Numbered from the stretch's first letter, positions 22,656 through 31,832 are shown. The stretch is 64,000 nucleotides of DNA from JAXGPP01 sp040766885 (GCA_040766885.1 JAXGPP010000010.1:248001-312000), one strand, 5' to 3'. Made by a program: numbers and translations. Notes: generated by a model from the sequence alone, not told the origin.

Positions 22656-22950
22656 ACAACCTTCATTGTGTCGAGTCTTTTGGTCCTGCCGCCGGCTTGG
22701 CACCGCCGCAGTCCGAGGCATCGCAGTGACGGTCAGTCTCGACACAAATTGGTGGCTCGTCAAGTGCTCGCGGCGCTCAGCGCCTATGCGCTAGCTGATT
22801 GCTTCAAGGAGTTCACGCTCAGGGTCGACTTAGAGAGTGAACCGGGAGATCCGTTGGCGACACCAGGACCAGGCACCCATCCTTGACGTAGGCTGAAAGC
22901 GGTCCTGAGTGGCCTGCCGGGCTGTTCCTGGACTTCGCGCCTGCGAAGGC

Positions 22951-22979
22951 TTGACGATGAACCTACCGGTAGGTATAAA
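22951..22979 (+). promoter_or_regulatory. Sigma70-type promoter with a palindromic operator in the spacer
   Basis: TTGACG (22951-22956), 17 bases, TATAAA (22974-22979). The spacer and first -10 base carry the perfect 14-bp palindrome ACCTACCGGTAGGT (22961-22974). This should drive the gene at 23166. The approximately 180-base leader contains two short hairpins (22995-23008 and 23019-23036) around an A7 run. The region 22656-22950 otherwise shows no gene I can support. Confidence 0.65.
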
Positions 22980-23165
22980 TGCGGTTACTAAAGGCAGCCG
23001 GAAGGCTGTTTGAAAAAAACCCGCCTGAAAACGGGTCGCTTCGCCGGGTCTGAGTTGGCCTTGCGAATTCGTGTTGAAAACGATTCGTGCCTCTTGGCGA
23101 TTTGAGATTGTCTCTCAATCCTCGAAAGGCTTCCTTCGCAACCGGACTGCCGGGAGTGGGATGCT

Positions 23166-23672
23166 ATGCCTTTTAATCGCATCAACGGATTCTATTCTGG
23201 CAACTTCAACCTCCTGGAACAGGAGTCTCGAACTGTGACGCTTGATGAAAAGAACGACGAACTGAACGAAGCCCTAGGGACACGACTTAACCAGCTAAAT
23301 GCTGCAATCGAGGCCCACGAGAAGGCGTTGAAGGCGATGCAGATTCCTCGCACTGTGATTCGTTGCTACCTGTCCCGAGAGATTCTGGAGCACAACGGAC
23401 AATCAATCGGACAATCCTACGACTACTACGTTGCCATGGTCAAATGGCAGAGTTCATGGCGATTATGCCACGATGTAAGATACTCAGGCGATTGCAGTTC
23501 GGAGTTCGATTGGAAACCACTGGTCGACTGCAGTATTTCGGACCGCCTGAGAGCGGCCCCACACCTCGATAGCCTTCGGGAGAAGATCGTTGAGGAGAAG
23601 CAGAAGATTATTCCCGAGTTGGAAGCCGCAATCGAGAGTCTGGCTAAGTCACTGGACAACTTCGACAGGTAA
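23166..23672 (+). CDS. Hypothetical coiled-coil protein with its own promoter
   Basis: This 168-residue protein has a long helical region (about 25-60, 125-165) and an aromatic- and Cys-containing middle (VAMVKWQSSWRLCHDVRYSG). Base composition is lower in GC than the phage core. It is preceded by a repressible-looking promoter and long leader, and lies just before the head genes without belonging to their operon. This independence suggests a lysogenic-conversion or accessory gene. No family is recognised. Confidence 0.55.
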   Translation: MPFNRINGFYSGNFNLLEQESRTVTLDEKNDELNEALGTRLNQLNAAIEAHEKALKAMQIPRTVIRCYLSREILEHNGQSIGQSYDYYVAMVKWQSSWRLCHDVRYSGDCSSEFDWKPLVDCSISDRLRAAPHLDSLREKIVEEKQKIIPELEAAIESLAKSLDNFDR

Positions 23673-23919
23673 CGGCGGCAGGAGTAGGAATACTGCAGAA
23701 TTGCAGGAGCTAACCGTGTTTCGAAATGCCATGCTGTTCTTATAACCTGGAGTTCTCTCTGGCGGCATGGTGGATTGAGGCACAAGGCCGGAAAGTCCAT
23801 GACGTGCGACTTCACGATGGGCCTCTTTCAACTCGTGAATGATGAATCCGCCTGATCCGGCCCATCCGGGCTAATTCGGGCGGCGGCCGCGGTCGCTCGT
23901 GTGGCATGCTGGCCGGGGT

Positions 23920-24198
23920 ATGCCCACTGCGCGAGAGCAACAGATCGATGCGGCCGCGGCCGCCTACCTGGAGAACGCCGACTATGCGGAAGTGAACTCC
24001 CCCGCCAAGGCGGCGGCCTTCGCGACGGCCTGCCGCAAGCTGCTCTTCCTCTTGCCCAAGCGGACCGCCCAGGGCGGCGGCACCGAGCTGGAACTCGATC
24101 CTGAAAGCCTCCGCGGCGAGCTGGCCGCGGCACTCAACTATGCCGCCAGCGGCACGGGCCAGTACCTGCACCCATCGTTCGAGGGCTACAGGGACTGA
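23920..24198 (+). CDS. Small head protein at the gpW position
   Basis: This 92-residue protein starts at ATG 23920. It is helical and ends a few bases before the portal gene. In lambda the small head-completion protein gpW lies between terminase and portal, and this gene has that place and size class. The sequence (REQQIDAAAAAYLENADYAE opening) shows no gpW signature I can name, so the call rests on synteny. Confidence 0.6.
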   Translation: MPTAREQQIDAAAAAYLENADYAEVNSPAKAAAFATACRKLLFLLPKRTAQGGGTELELDPESLRGELAAALNYAASGTGQYLHPSFEGYRD

Positions 24199-24203
24199 CG
24201 CGC

Positions 24204-25799
24204 ATGAGCAGGCGGCCGCCCGAACTGGCGAGCGTGTTCGAGCTGATGGACGCCTTCCGGGCGGACTACGACCTGGCGAAGCCCTCGCGGTGGCGGCGGA
24301 AGTATGCCGGCGTCTCCTCGGTCGGCCGGCCGGCGGACTGGCATTTCCGCAGCGAGGGCGACTATCTCCGCATGATGGAGATCGCGCGGGAGTTCGTCCG
24401 CAACAACATGATCGTGGATCAGGGGATCGACCGCCTGGCGAACAACGTGCTTCGCGGCGGGTTCACGCTCGATCCGCGATCACCCGACACGGGGGTGAAC
24501 ACGGCGGCCGCCGACCGCTGGAAAGCCTGGGCCGAGGATGCCGACCAGTGCGAGCTGTCGGGCCGGTTCACCTGGCGGGCGATGGAAAAGCTCGTGCTGC
24601 GGGCCGTGATCACCGACGGCGATCACCTGGTGCTGCCGACGCGCGACGGTCCGGCCGAGCTGGCCGAGGCCCACCGCTGCCGGACGCCGAAGAACACCAA
24701 GAAAGCCGTAGTGCACGGGGTGGTGATTGACCGCTACCGGCGGCCGCTGGAGTACTGGCTGACGCGCGACGACATCGAACCCCTGGCCCCGCTGACGCAC
24801 GTTCGCGATGTGCGGCAGTATCCGGCCCGGGATCCGGACGGCAATCGCCAGGTGTTTCACGTCTATAACCCGAAACGGGTGAGCCAAACGCGGGGGATTA
24901 CGGCGCTGGCGCCGATCGGCACCGCGGCGGGGATGCTCGATGAGATCCAGTTCGCCCGCATGGTGCAGCAGCTCGTGGTGGGCAGCTACGCGATCTTCCG
25001 CCAGCAACCGCTCGGTTTGCCGCCGGCGGGTGCGGCCGCCGCGCCCGGGCCGCAGTCGACGGAGCGGCAGACCGACGGCACGGAGAAGACTTTGGGCGGC
25101 TATACGCCGGGCATCGAGTACATCGGCCGGCCGGGGGAGACGATCACCGGATTTGCGCCGAACGTGCCCAATCCGACGTTCTTCGACCACTCGCGATTAT
25201 TGCTGACTTTCATCGCGATCAACCTGAACCTGCCCTTGTGCGTGTTTCTGCTCGACGCGAGCGAGACGAACTTCTCGGGTTTCCGCGGCGCGCTGGACCA
25301 GGCGAAGGAGGGCTTTCGTTCGCTCCAGCGGATGCTCGTGGACATGCTCCACGTGCATGTCTACCGCTGGAAGTTGCGCCAGTGGGCCGCGGAAGACCCA
25401 GCCCTCGCGCGGGCGATGCTCAAGCTCGGGCCGGCGTTCTTTGCCCATTACTGGTTCCCGCCGAGCTGGCCGTACATCGAACCGCTTAAAGACGCCTCGG
25501 CGGCCGTGCTCCAGACGAGCACCTGCCAGATCAGTCAGCGGCGCCGCTGCGGCGAGCAGGCGATCGACTGGGATCGCGAGTCCTCGGACATCGTCGAGGA
25601 CAACGGCATGCTGATCGAAAAGGCGATCCAGAAGGCCGAGGAGCTGAACCAGAAATACCCGCAGGCGAAAGTCACCTGGCAGCAGGTCGCCGCGCTGCCG
25701 TTGCCCCAGGGGCTTTCGATGCGCGTCGAGGCGGCCGGCGCCGAGGAATCGGCGGCGAAACCCGGAGCCACTCAGGGAGACGATCACGATGGAGATTGA
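24204..25799 (+). CDS. Portal protein, lambda gpB family
   Basis: This 531-residue protein forms the dodecameric ring through which DNA enters the head. Family-type features are the N-terminal region with VRNNMIVDQGIDRLANNVL, the VFHVYNPKRVSQTRGITALA segment typical of lambda-type portals, and the C-terminal RFG-like wing region. The end overlaps the protease start by 11 bases. Length is as expected. The call is strong from context plus sequence pattern. Confidence 0.9.
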   Translation: MSRRPPELASVFELMDAFRADYDLAKPSRWRRKYAGVSSVGRPADWHFRSEGDYLRMMEIAREFVRNNMIVDQGIDRLANNVLRGGFTLDPRSPDTGVNTAAADRWKAWAEDADQCELSGRFTWRAMEKLVLRAVITDGDHLVLPTRDGPAELAEAHRCRTPKNTKKAVVHGVVIDRYRRPLEYWLTRDDIEPLAPLTHVRDVRQYPARDPDGNRQVFHVYNPKRVSQTRGITALAPIGTAAGMLDEIQFARMVQQLVVGSYAIFRQQPLGLPPAGAAAAPGPQSTERQTDGTEKTLGGYTPGIEYIGRPGETITGFAPNVPNPTFFDHSRLLLTFIAINLNLPLCVFLLDASETNFSGFRGALDQAKEGFRSLQRMLVDMLHVHVYRWKLRQWAAEDPALARAMLKLGPAFFAHYWFPPSWPYIEPLKDASAAVLQTSTCQISQRRRCGEQAIDWDRESSDIVEDNGMLIEKAIQKAEELNQKYPQAKVTWQQVAALPLPQGLSMRVEAAGAEESAAKPGATQGDDHDGD

Positions 25800-27147
25800 C
25801 CTCCGCAGCCTGAACCAGTTCGCCGAGTTGGACCTGGATCAGTACTTCGGCCTGTGGGCCGTCGAGGGCGATCGGTTCCTGGCCCTGTTGGAGCGGGTCG
25901 GCTCGATGGACCTGGTGGCGCACGTCCGGGCCAACAGCGGCCGCGGCGAGCAACTGGCCGCCGCGCGGACCGCCACGCGCTCGAGCGGCTCGACGTCGAT
26001 CGCCGTCGTCGAGATCAGCGGCACGATGACCAAACGCGGCAGCTCGCTCTCCGGAGCCGGCTCGACGGTCATGCTCCGCCAGGCGATCCGGCAGGCAGCG
26101 AGCGACGAATCGGTGGGCGGCATCCTACTCAAGATCGAATCGCCCGGCGGCACGGTCGCCGGCACGGCCGACCTGGCGAAGGAAGTCGCCGCGGCGCGCC
26201 AGCGCAAGCCGGTGATGACCTACGTCGAGGACATGGCGGCCAGTGCCGCCTACTGGATCGCCAGCCAGACGGAGCGGATCTACGCCAACGACCGCACGGC
26301 GATGGTCGGCTCGATTGGCACGTTCGTCGGGCTCTACGACCTCTCCGGCCGCGCGGCGAAGGAAGGCATCCGCCCGGTGGTGATCCGCACCGGCAAGTAC
26401 AAGGGGGCTGGCTTCCCCGGCACGCAGATCACCGAGGAGCAGCAGGCCAACTGGCAGGAGCTGGTCGACAAGACCCAAGCCGAATTCTCCGCGGCGGTGG
26501 CCAAGGGCCGCAGTCTCGCTTTAACCCGCGTCGAGGAACTCGCCGACGGCCGCGTGCATCTTGCGGCCGACGCCGAGCAGCTCGGACTCATCGACGGGAT
26601 CAAATCGTTTGAGGACACCCTGGCCGAGCTTGCCGAGCTGGCCATGCAACGTCAATCCAACCAGAGGAGCGATCGCTCAATGAGTAGCGCAAACCCCCAT
26701 CCGTCCGGCACGATTCAGGCCGCCGTCCTGGAGACCGTCGCGCTCAGGCCGGCAGCGGCCAGCTTCGAGGACTTGAAGGCCGCCTGCCCAGGCGCCGACG
26801 CCGGCTTTCTAGTCGGCCAGTTGGAGCGCAAGGCGACCGTTGAAGAGGCCCGCCTGGCGTTCATCCAGGCGCTCAGCCAGCGCGCCCAGGCGGCCGAGGC
26901 CGCCGCCAAGGCGAAGGACGAGGAGCTACGGTCGAAGGCAGTCCGCCACGGCGTCGAGCCGCTGGGCAACGGCAACCCGAAGGCCGGCGACGATGCGGCC
27001 GGCGATGCCGAGGCCGCCTGGCACGCGGCGGTCGACGCGAAGATGGCCCGCGGCATGAAGCGCGACCGTGCCATCCGTGTCGTGGTGCACGACGAGCCCG
27101 AGCTGCACCGCGCGTACCTGGAGGCCGTCAACGCCGGCCGCCGCTGA
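25789..27147 (+). CDS. S49 (SppA/ClpP-fold) head maturation protease with scaffold C-terminus
   Basis: This 452-residue protein has a protease part at 1-290: the ESPGGTVAGT oxyanion strand, then YVEDMAASAAYWIAS, where the Ser in the AAS/SAA stretch is the S49 nucleophile, and NDRTAMVGSIG with the FVGLYD strand. As in lambda gpC, it processes proheads. From about 297 the protein is a charged helical scaffold-like tail. An in-frame ATG at 26680, preceded by AGAGGAGCG, could make this tail as a separate protein. Confidence 0.9.
   Translation: MEIDLRSLNQFAELDLDQYFGLWAVEGDRFLALLERVGSMDLVAHVRANSGRGEQLAAARTATRSSGSTSIAVVEISGTMTKRGSSLSGAGSTVMLRQAIRQAASDESVGGILLKIESPGGTVAGTADLAKEVAAARQRKPVMTYVEDMAASAAYWIASQTERIYANDRTAMVGSIGTFVGLYDLSGRAAKEGIRPVVIRTGKYKGAGFPGTQITEEQQANWQELVDKTQAEFSAAVAKGRSLALTRVEELADGRVHLAADAEQLGLIDGIKSFEDTLAELAELAMQRQSNQRSDRSMSSANPHPSGTIQAAVLETVALRPAAASFEDLKAACPGADAGFLVGQLERKATVEEARLAFIQALSQRAQAAEAAAKAKDEELRSKAVRHGVEPLGNGNPKAGDDAAGDAEAAWHAAVDAKMARGMKRDRAIRVVVHDEPELHRAYLEAVNAGRR
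26680..27147 (+). CDS. Probable separate scaffold protein from an internal start (Nu3-like)
   Basis: ATG 26680 is codon 298 of the protease gene, in frame, preceded at about 10 bases by a good ribosome site (AGAGGAG at 26664-26670). The 155-residue product is helical, Ala/Glu/Lys-rich and lacks the protease. Lambda makes its scaffold Nu3 in exactly this way from within gene C. The nested start and its ribosome site are seen; separate synthesis is inferred. Confidence 0.6.
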   Translation: MSSANPHPSGTIQAAVLETVALRPAAASFEDLKAACPGADAGFLVGQLERKATVEEARLAFIQALSQRAQAAEAAAKAKDEELRSKAVRHGVEPLGNGNPKAGDDAAGDAEAAWHAAVDAKMARGMKRDRAIRVVVHDEPELHRAYLEAVNAGRR

Positions 27148-27204
27148 CGCACGCGGTCGGCGCGCCATCCCTCACCCACTTCACAATCAAAGAAGAGTCA
27201 CGAC

Positions 27205-27582
27205 ATGAGTCAGTACGTTGAAGCCTGCACCAAAACGTTCATCGCTGGCGGGGCACTTCCCTTGCACGCCCGCGTCAAGCTGACGGCCGGCAAGTTGGCC
27301 CTGGCCGGCCTGGCCGACAAGGAGATCGGGACCACCGAGCGCCAGGCGTTTGCCGACGGCGACGCGATTCCCGTCCGGCTCCGCACGGCCTACGGCACGT
27401 GCAAGATGATCGCCGCCAAAGCGCTCACCGCGGGCACGACGATCCGCACGGCCGCCAGCGGCAAGGTGTCGGACGCCGCGGCCGTGGGGAGCTTCATCGT
27501 CGGCGACGTCCTGGACACGGCCACGGCCGACGGCGACATCGTCGAGGTGCTCCGCAATAGCCACGGCGACACGGCCGCCTAG
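27205..27582 (+). CDS. Head decoration protein (DUF2190/gpD-like)
   Basis: This 125-residue protein is Ala/Thr/Gly-rich and all-beta. It shows the DUF2190-type layout: YVEACTKTFIAGGAL, ARVKLTAGKL, CKMIAAKALTAGTTI, and a repeated A-A-SGKVS stretch. Decoration proteins bind and stabilise the expanded capsid. It lies between the protease/scaffold and the major capsid gene, as in lambda (D before E). AAGAAGAG precedes the ATG. Confidence 0.8.
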   Translation: MSQYVEACTKTFIAGGALPLHARVKLTAGKLALAGLADKEIGTTERQAFADGDAIPVRLRTAYGTCKMIAAKALTAGTTIRTAASGKVSDAAAVGSFIVGDVLDTATADGDIVEVLRNSHGDTAA

Positions 27583-27637
27583 CGCCTGACGCAGGTTTTC
27601 CTACCACTCACCCCCGGAACCAAGAAGAGACCACACC

Positions 27638-28618
27638 ATGGGTTCGCCCAACAAAGTGCTTGCCACCTACCGCCCGGACCTGGCCGGCGGTCTGGAGCAG
27701 TTCGACCTCGTGATGGACCGCAACGGGTTCATCGGCTACCAGGTCCTGCCGGTGCTGGAAGCCGGCGAGGCCGGCGGCGTGTTCGGCAAGATCACGCTCG
27801 AGCAGCTCTTGCAGAATCGCGACACCCGCCGCGCCCCGGCCAGCGGCTACAGCCGCGGCAACTGGCAGTTCACCGACGAGAACTATGCCACCCGGGAGTA
27901 CGGTGCCGAAGAGCCGATCGACGACAACGAAAGCCGCGTCTATCGCAACTACTTCGACATGGAGCAGGTGGCGACCGCCCGGGCCTACGACGCCACGCTC
28001 CGCGCGGCGGAGATCCGCTGCGCGTCGACCTTGTTCGACACGGCCGTCTGGAATGGCGCCGCGCTCTCGACCGCGCTGGCCACACCGTGGAGCGACGTGG
28101 CGAATGCGACGCCGATCGACAACGTCGAGGCGGCGGTGCTCAAGGTGTGGGAAGCGTCGGGCGTGTGGCCCAACGCGCTGGTGATCACCCGGCACGTCTT
28201 CCGCAAGCTGCGCCACAACGCGCAGATCCGCGACCGGATCGCCAGCTCCGGGGCGGGCGAGAGCACGAAGACCCGCCGCGTGACGGTGCAGCAGCTCTGC
28301 GAGGTGTTCGACCTGGACTACATCTTCGTGGCCGGCTCGGCGAAGAACGCCGCCAACGAAGGCCAGCCGCGCAGCCTGCAGACGATCTGGGACAAATCCA
28401 AGGCGATGGTCTGCCGCGTGGCGACCACCGACGACCTCCGCGAGCCGTGCATCGGCCGCACGTTCCACTGGGACGGCGACGACAGCGAGATCGGCGGCTA
28501 CGTCGAGACGTACCGCGATGAAACGGTCCGCGGCGACGTGGTCCGCGTCCGCCACCAGGTGCACGAGAAGGTGCTCTACAAGGAAATGGGGCACCTCTTG
28601 ACCAACGTCCACGCCTGA
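27638..28618 (+). CDS. Major capsid protein (lambda gpE-type)
   Basis: This 326-residue protein forms the HK97-fold icosahedral shell. The pattern (NWQFTDENYATREYGAEEPI, then a long helix with YDATLRAAEIRCAS, then PNALVITRHVFRKLRHN and LCEVFDLDYIFVAGS) is typical of GpE-like capsids encoded after a DUF2190 decoration protein. Length and order are canonical. AAGAAGAG lies before the ATG. It should be the most abundant virion protein. Confidence 0.9.
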   Translation: MGSPNKVLATYRPDLAGGLEQFDLVMDRNGFIGYQVLPVLEAGEAGGVFGKITLEQLLQNRDTRRAPASGYSRGNWQFTDENYATREYGAEEPIDDNESRVYRNYFDMEQVATARAYDATLRAAEIRCASTLFDTAVWNGAALSTALATPWSDVANATPIDNVEAAVLKVWEASGVWPNALVITRHVFRKLRHNAQIRDRIASSGAGESTKTRRVTVQQLCEVFDLDYIFVAGSAKNAANEGQPRSLQTIWDKSKAMVCRVATTDDLREPCIGRTFHWDGDDSEIGGYVETYRDETVRGDVVRVRHQVHEKVLYKEMGHLLTNVHA

Positions 28619-28624
28619 TCCGCC

Positions 28625-29017
28625 ATGAGCTTGTTCGACCGCCTGCTAGCCGACTTCGCCGCCCAGCCGATCCTCGAGATCTGCGGGACGGCTCAAGTTA
28701 CGTGCACGCTGCCCGGCGGGCAGGCGGTCACGCTCACGGCCGTCGCCGAGCCGGAGCTGGTGCGCGAGGTCGAAAGCGACGAAGGCAAGACGGAGATCCG
28801 CACGCGGGTGTTCAAGGTGCGGACCGATCCGGCCAGCGCGTTCGGCGGCATTGCCGCCCCACAGCGCGGGCTACGCGTGGCGATCGCCGGCGTGACCTAC
28901 TGGACGATCGAGATTGAAGGGCCGGCCGGCGGGTTCTGGATCCTGACCACGAAGCGGGGCGAGATCGCCGAGCGGTCGCGGCGGAACTATCGCGTCAACC
29001 GATCGAGGGAGCGCTGA
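28625..29017 (+). CDS. Head-tail joining-type protein
   Basis: This 130-residue beta-rich protein starts 7 bases after the capsid gene. Genes in this position encode head-completion or joining proteins (FII-like). The sequence has a strand-rich core (TVTLTAVAEPELV, RVAIAGVTYWTIEIEG) and a basic end. The specific family is not recognised. Synteny and coupling (2 bases to the next ATG) support a structural role. Confidence 0.65.
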   Translation: MSLFDRLLADFAAQPILEICGTAQVTCTLPGGQAVTLTAVAEPELVREVESDEGKTEIRTRVFKVRTDPASAFGGIAAPQRGLRVAIAGVTYWTIEIEGPAGGFWILTTKRGEIAERSRRNYRVNRSRER

Positions 29018-29019
29018 CG

Positions 29020-29544
29020 ATGACCGCATCGGGCCGGTTGAGCCTGCCGCCGGAGTACTTGCGCGACCAGTTGGCCGATTGCCCCGCCTGGCAGGCCCTG
29101 TGCGCCGCGGCCGACGCGATCCAGGCCAGGGCGAAGACGCACCGCGACCGGCTGCCGCCGCCGGCGAACGGCCACAGCTACACGGCCGCCGAGCTGGCGG
29201 ACTACCGGCCGTATGCGGTGATCTACACCGCGCCGGAGCGCGGCTTCCGCATGGACCGTGCGGCGCTGGGCACGTACCTGGACAGCGGCGCGGTGTTGCT
29301 GGAGATCGAACGCGACGTGCCGCTGGAGTACTCGGACGACGAAGCCGGCGCGAATGTCGATTTTGAGAACCGGCTCGGGGCGATCTTCGAGGAGCTGGTC
29401 GCCCGGGCCGACACGGGCGACTTCCTCGCCGTGCGGTCGATCGAACTCGTGGAGATCGTCCGCGGCGAGGAGGAATTCGAGCAGGCGGGCAAGGGCCCGT
29501 TCCAACTCGCGGTGGCCCTCTGCCAATGGGGGCCGCCGCGGTGA
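29020..29544 (+). CDS. Head-tail connector-region protein, unrecognised family
   Basis: This 174-residue protein lies between joining and tail genes. The first part is helical with CPAWQALCAAADAIQAR; the second is beta/alpha with an acidic centre. Its stop overlaps the next GTG start (GTGA at 29541). Placement suggests a tail terminator or neck protein. There is no sequence signature I can name. Confidence 0.6.
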   Translation: MTASGRLSLPPEYLRDQLADCPAWQALCAAADAIQARAKTHRDRLPPPANGHSYTAAELADYRPYAVIYTAPERGFRMDRAALGTYLDSGAVLLEIERDVPLEYSDDEAGANVDFENRLGAIFEELVARADTGDFLAVRSIELVEIVRGEEEFEQAGKGPFQLAVALCQWGPPR

Positions 29545-30083
29545 GCAAGCTCACGATCTATTACCGCTCGATGGGCGCTGTGCCGCGGGGCTTGCGCCGC
29601 GGCATGGGAGGCGCGATCAAAGCGGCCTATGAGGCGACGGGGCTCTTGTGGCAGCAGAAGTTCCTGCCCAAGCACTTCGAGACGATCGCCTACAAGGAAT
29701 ACGGCTATGAGCCGCGGGCCGGCCTGCGGCCCGGCGATCCGAAGGGGAAGTGGTTTTGGCGCTCGTATGTCGGCCGCAAGATCCGCTACCTCGGGCACAA
29801 CCGCCCGCTGGTCTATAGCGGCAAGTCGCGCGAGCGGGCGCTGGCCGGCCGCGTGATCGCCACGAAGAAGGAAGGCCGCGTCACGATCCCCGCGCCGGCC
29901 TTGAACCGGCTGCCGGGCCAAAAAGCGAGGCAGGCCGGCCGACCGGTCCGCAGCCAGATCGACATGCGGTGGGAAGTGACGCGCATATCCGAACGCGAGA
30001 AGCCGCCGATGATCCGCGCGTTCGACAAGCGGTTCATCCGCGCGTTGAAAGCGATCAAATACCCGATCCAGAAGAACGTCTGA
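29541..30083 (+). CDS. Neck/tail-completion protein (gp10/gpZ-position)
   Basis: This 180-residue basic protein starts at GTG 29541 in a GTGA overlap. It is rich in Arg and Lys (YVGRKIRYLGHN, VIATKKEGRV) with a YSGKSRERALAG segment. That pattern is common in minor tail or tail-completion proteins, whose genes carry similar YTG/YSGxxxxAL motifs. It precedes the tail-tube gene, fitting a head-tail or tail-terminator role. Confidence 0.65.
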   Translation: MSKLTIYYRSMGAVPRGLRRGMGGAIKAAYEATGLLWQQKFLPKHFETIAYKEYGYEPRAGLRPGDPKGKWFWRSYVGRKIRYLGHNRPLVYSGKSRERALAGRVIATKKEGRVTIPAPALNRLPGQKARQAGRPVRSQIDMRWEVTRISEREKPPMIRAFDKRFIRALKAIKYPIQKNV

Positions 30084-30123
30084 ATCGGTTGGACCAGGAC
30101 CATCACCACGAAGGCAATTTGAA

Positions 30124-31035
30124 ATGGAAATTTACGGACTCGGCGCGGTACGGATCGGCACCGGCGTCGGCGCGGCGGTTATCGGCGGGATCACCGACAG
30201 CGACGGGCAGATGAACAACACACTGCACCGGGAAGCCAGCTCGGGCGAGCCATACGCCCGCTTCGTCTCGCTCTTGAAGATCGAGCCCGAGTACAAATTC
30301 ACCACGAAGTCGATCAAGACGGCGCTCGCCGCCTGCGGCACGCTAGGCGGCGACATCGAGACGCTGGGCGGCGTGACGCTTTTCTATCAGAAGTGGAAGT
30401 CGGGCGCCACCCGTGACACGCTCGGGCACAAAGCCCATGTGATCAACGCCGGGCTCCTGTTGCCGCGGGTGGCCCAATGGGAAGACGGCGGCGTGGCAAC
30501 GATCGAATACGGCATCTATGGCTGCTCCGACGGCACGAACGACGTCGTGGTCTTCGCCACCGATCAGACGCTGCCCGACATCGCCACCGAGGAAGCCGAG
30601 AAGTACACGATGAGCAAGGCGGCCGTCGGCGGGACGGCGCTGACGCAGAAGAAGAGCATCCGCGTGGAGTTCGGCCTGACGGCGCAGAACCTCTCCGCCG
30701 ACGGCGATCTTCTCAACACGTTTCCTTCGATCGGCGACGTCGCCGCCGTCGTGACGATCAACGGCATTGACATCTCGTGGCCCTCGACCGTCACGCTCAC
30801 CGGCAAGGTGTGCGCGCACGCCGACAGCTTCGTACAGCTCAAGAAGATGAAGCACGCCTCGACGTTCGAGGCGGACGCGTCGGTCGTGCATCCGAAGATC
30901 ACTTTCGCCGGTGTGGCATACATCGAGAAGCCGGTGTCGGCATCGGGCAACCGGCCGGCGGAAAGCTCGATCCGTGTCGAGGCGTTGTACGACGGCACCA
31001 ACTCGCCGCTGAAGTACGCCCTCGCGGCGATCTGA
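30124..31035 (+). CDS. Major tail (tube) protein
   Basis: This 303-residue beta-rich protein is followed directly by the tail chaperone and tape measure, the invariant siphovirus order. Sequence features typical of tube proteins are the EPYARFVSLLKIEP strand region, the Gly-rich GGDIETLGGVTLFYQKW, and paired immunoglobulin-like strands. Polymerises into the tail tube. AATTTGAA-like sequence precedes the ATG with a weak ribosome site. Confidence 0.8.
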   Translation: MEIYGLGAVRIGTGVGAAVIGGITDSDGQMNNTLHREASSGEPYARFVSLLKIEPEYKFTTKSIKTALAACGTLGGDIETLGGVTLFYQKWKSGATRDTLGHKAHVINAGLLLPRVAQWEDGGVATIEYGIYGCSDGTNDVVVFATDQTLPDIATEEAEKYTMSKAAVGGTALTQKKSIRVEFGLTAQNLSADGDLLNTFPSIGDVAAVVTINGIDISWPSTVTLTGKVCAHADSFVQLKKMKHASTFEADASVVHPKITFAGVAYIEKPVSASGNRPAESSIRVEALYDGTNSPLKYALAAI

Positions 31036-31046
31036 AGGGAGGCACG

Positions 31047-31832
31047 ATGCCAGGTTTACTGTATTTCCTCAGCGGGCAGTCGGGCGAAGTCTCGCCCGAG
31101 CTGGTCGACGCGCACGGGCTGGGCTATGCCTTCGAAGGCCCGCTGGCCGGCTGCCGCTGCTTCGCCGGGCCCGATGGCCAGGCGGGGCTCGTGGTGGCCG
31201 ATCCGCGGCACGTGAGCCCCGACGCGATCGGCTTTCACAAAGATCGGCAGGAGTGGATCCGCGCGGCTGGCCCGGTGTTCGTCGGCCGCTACCGCGATCA
31301 GGCGACCACGCCGGAAAACCTCGCCCGCCGCGAGCAGCTCGGCGGCCACCGCGTCACGCTCGGCGATCGCCAGGCGTGGCTGGTGCCGATGGCCCGGGCG
31401 CACGTCGAGGAGGACGGCGAGCTCCGCTGGACGCATGCCCTGGCCCGGCGGCTGACGCGCGACGACGCGGGGCGCTGGCGCGCCGGCGACGTCGTGCCAC
31501 GGCTGGCCTGGCTTTGGGATCACGCCGTGCGGTGGGACGAGGCGCTCGACGCCGCGATCGCCGGGGCGGAGCCGAACGACCCGCGGACCGAGCTGGTGGT
31601 CCGGTTCGATCGTTACGTGGAGACGGCGATCGAGGTCCTGGCGGCAAACTACCGCCTCGGCCCGGCGGAGACCGACCTCCTGGGCCTCTTCACTTACGAG
31701 AGTACGGGGGTCTTCCTGTGCCCCGAGGCCCGCGCCGTGTTGGATGCGCTGGCCGACCGGCCGACGCTCGTGGCGTGGCACAAAAAAAAACGGCAGGCGA
31801 GCCCCTCTCCGGCGTCCGTTTCCTCGAGTTAG
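31047..31832 (+). CDS. Tail assembly chaperone, unshifted product
   Basis: This 261-residue protein starts at ATG 31047 after GAAGGGAGG. It lies between tube and tape-measure genes, where siphoviruses encode gpG/gpGT chaperones with a programmed frameshift. Near its end, at codons for HKKK, there is an A9 run (31782-31790). In the normal frame only 13 residues plus stop follow. The protein is mixed alpha/beta and acidic in its centre. See the separate frameshift entry for the longer product. Confidence 0.75.
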   Translation: MPGLLYFLSGQSGEVSPELVDAHGLGYAFEGPLAGCRCFAGPDGQAGLVVADPRHVSPDAIGFHKDRQEWIRAAGPVFVGRYRDQATTPENLARREQLGGHRVTLGDRQAWLVPMARAHVEEDGELRWTHALARRLTRDDAGRWRAGDVVPRLAWLWDHAVRWDEALDAAIAGAEPNDPRTELVVRFDRYVETAIEVLAANYRLGPAETDLLGLFTYESTGVFLCPEARAVLDALADRPTLVAWHKKKRQASPSPASVSSS

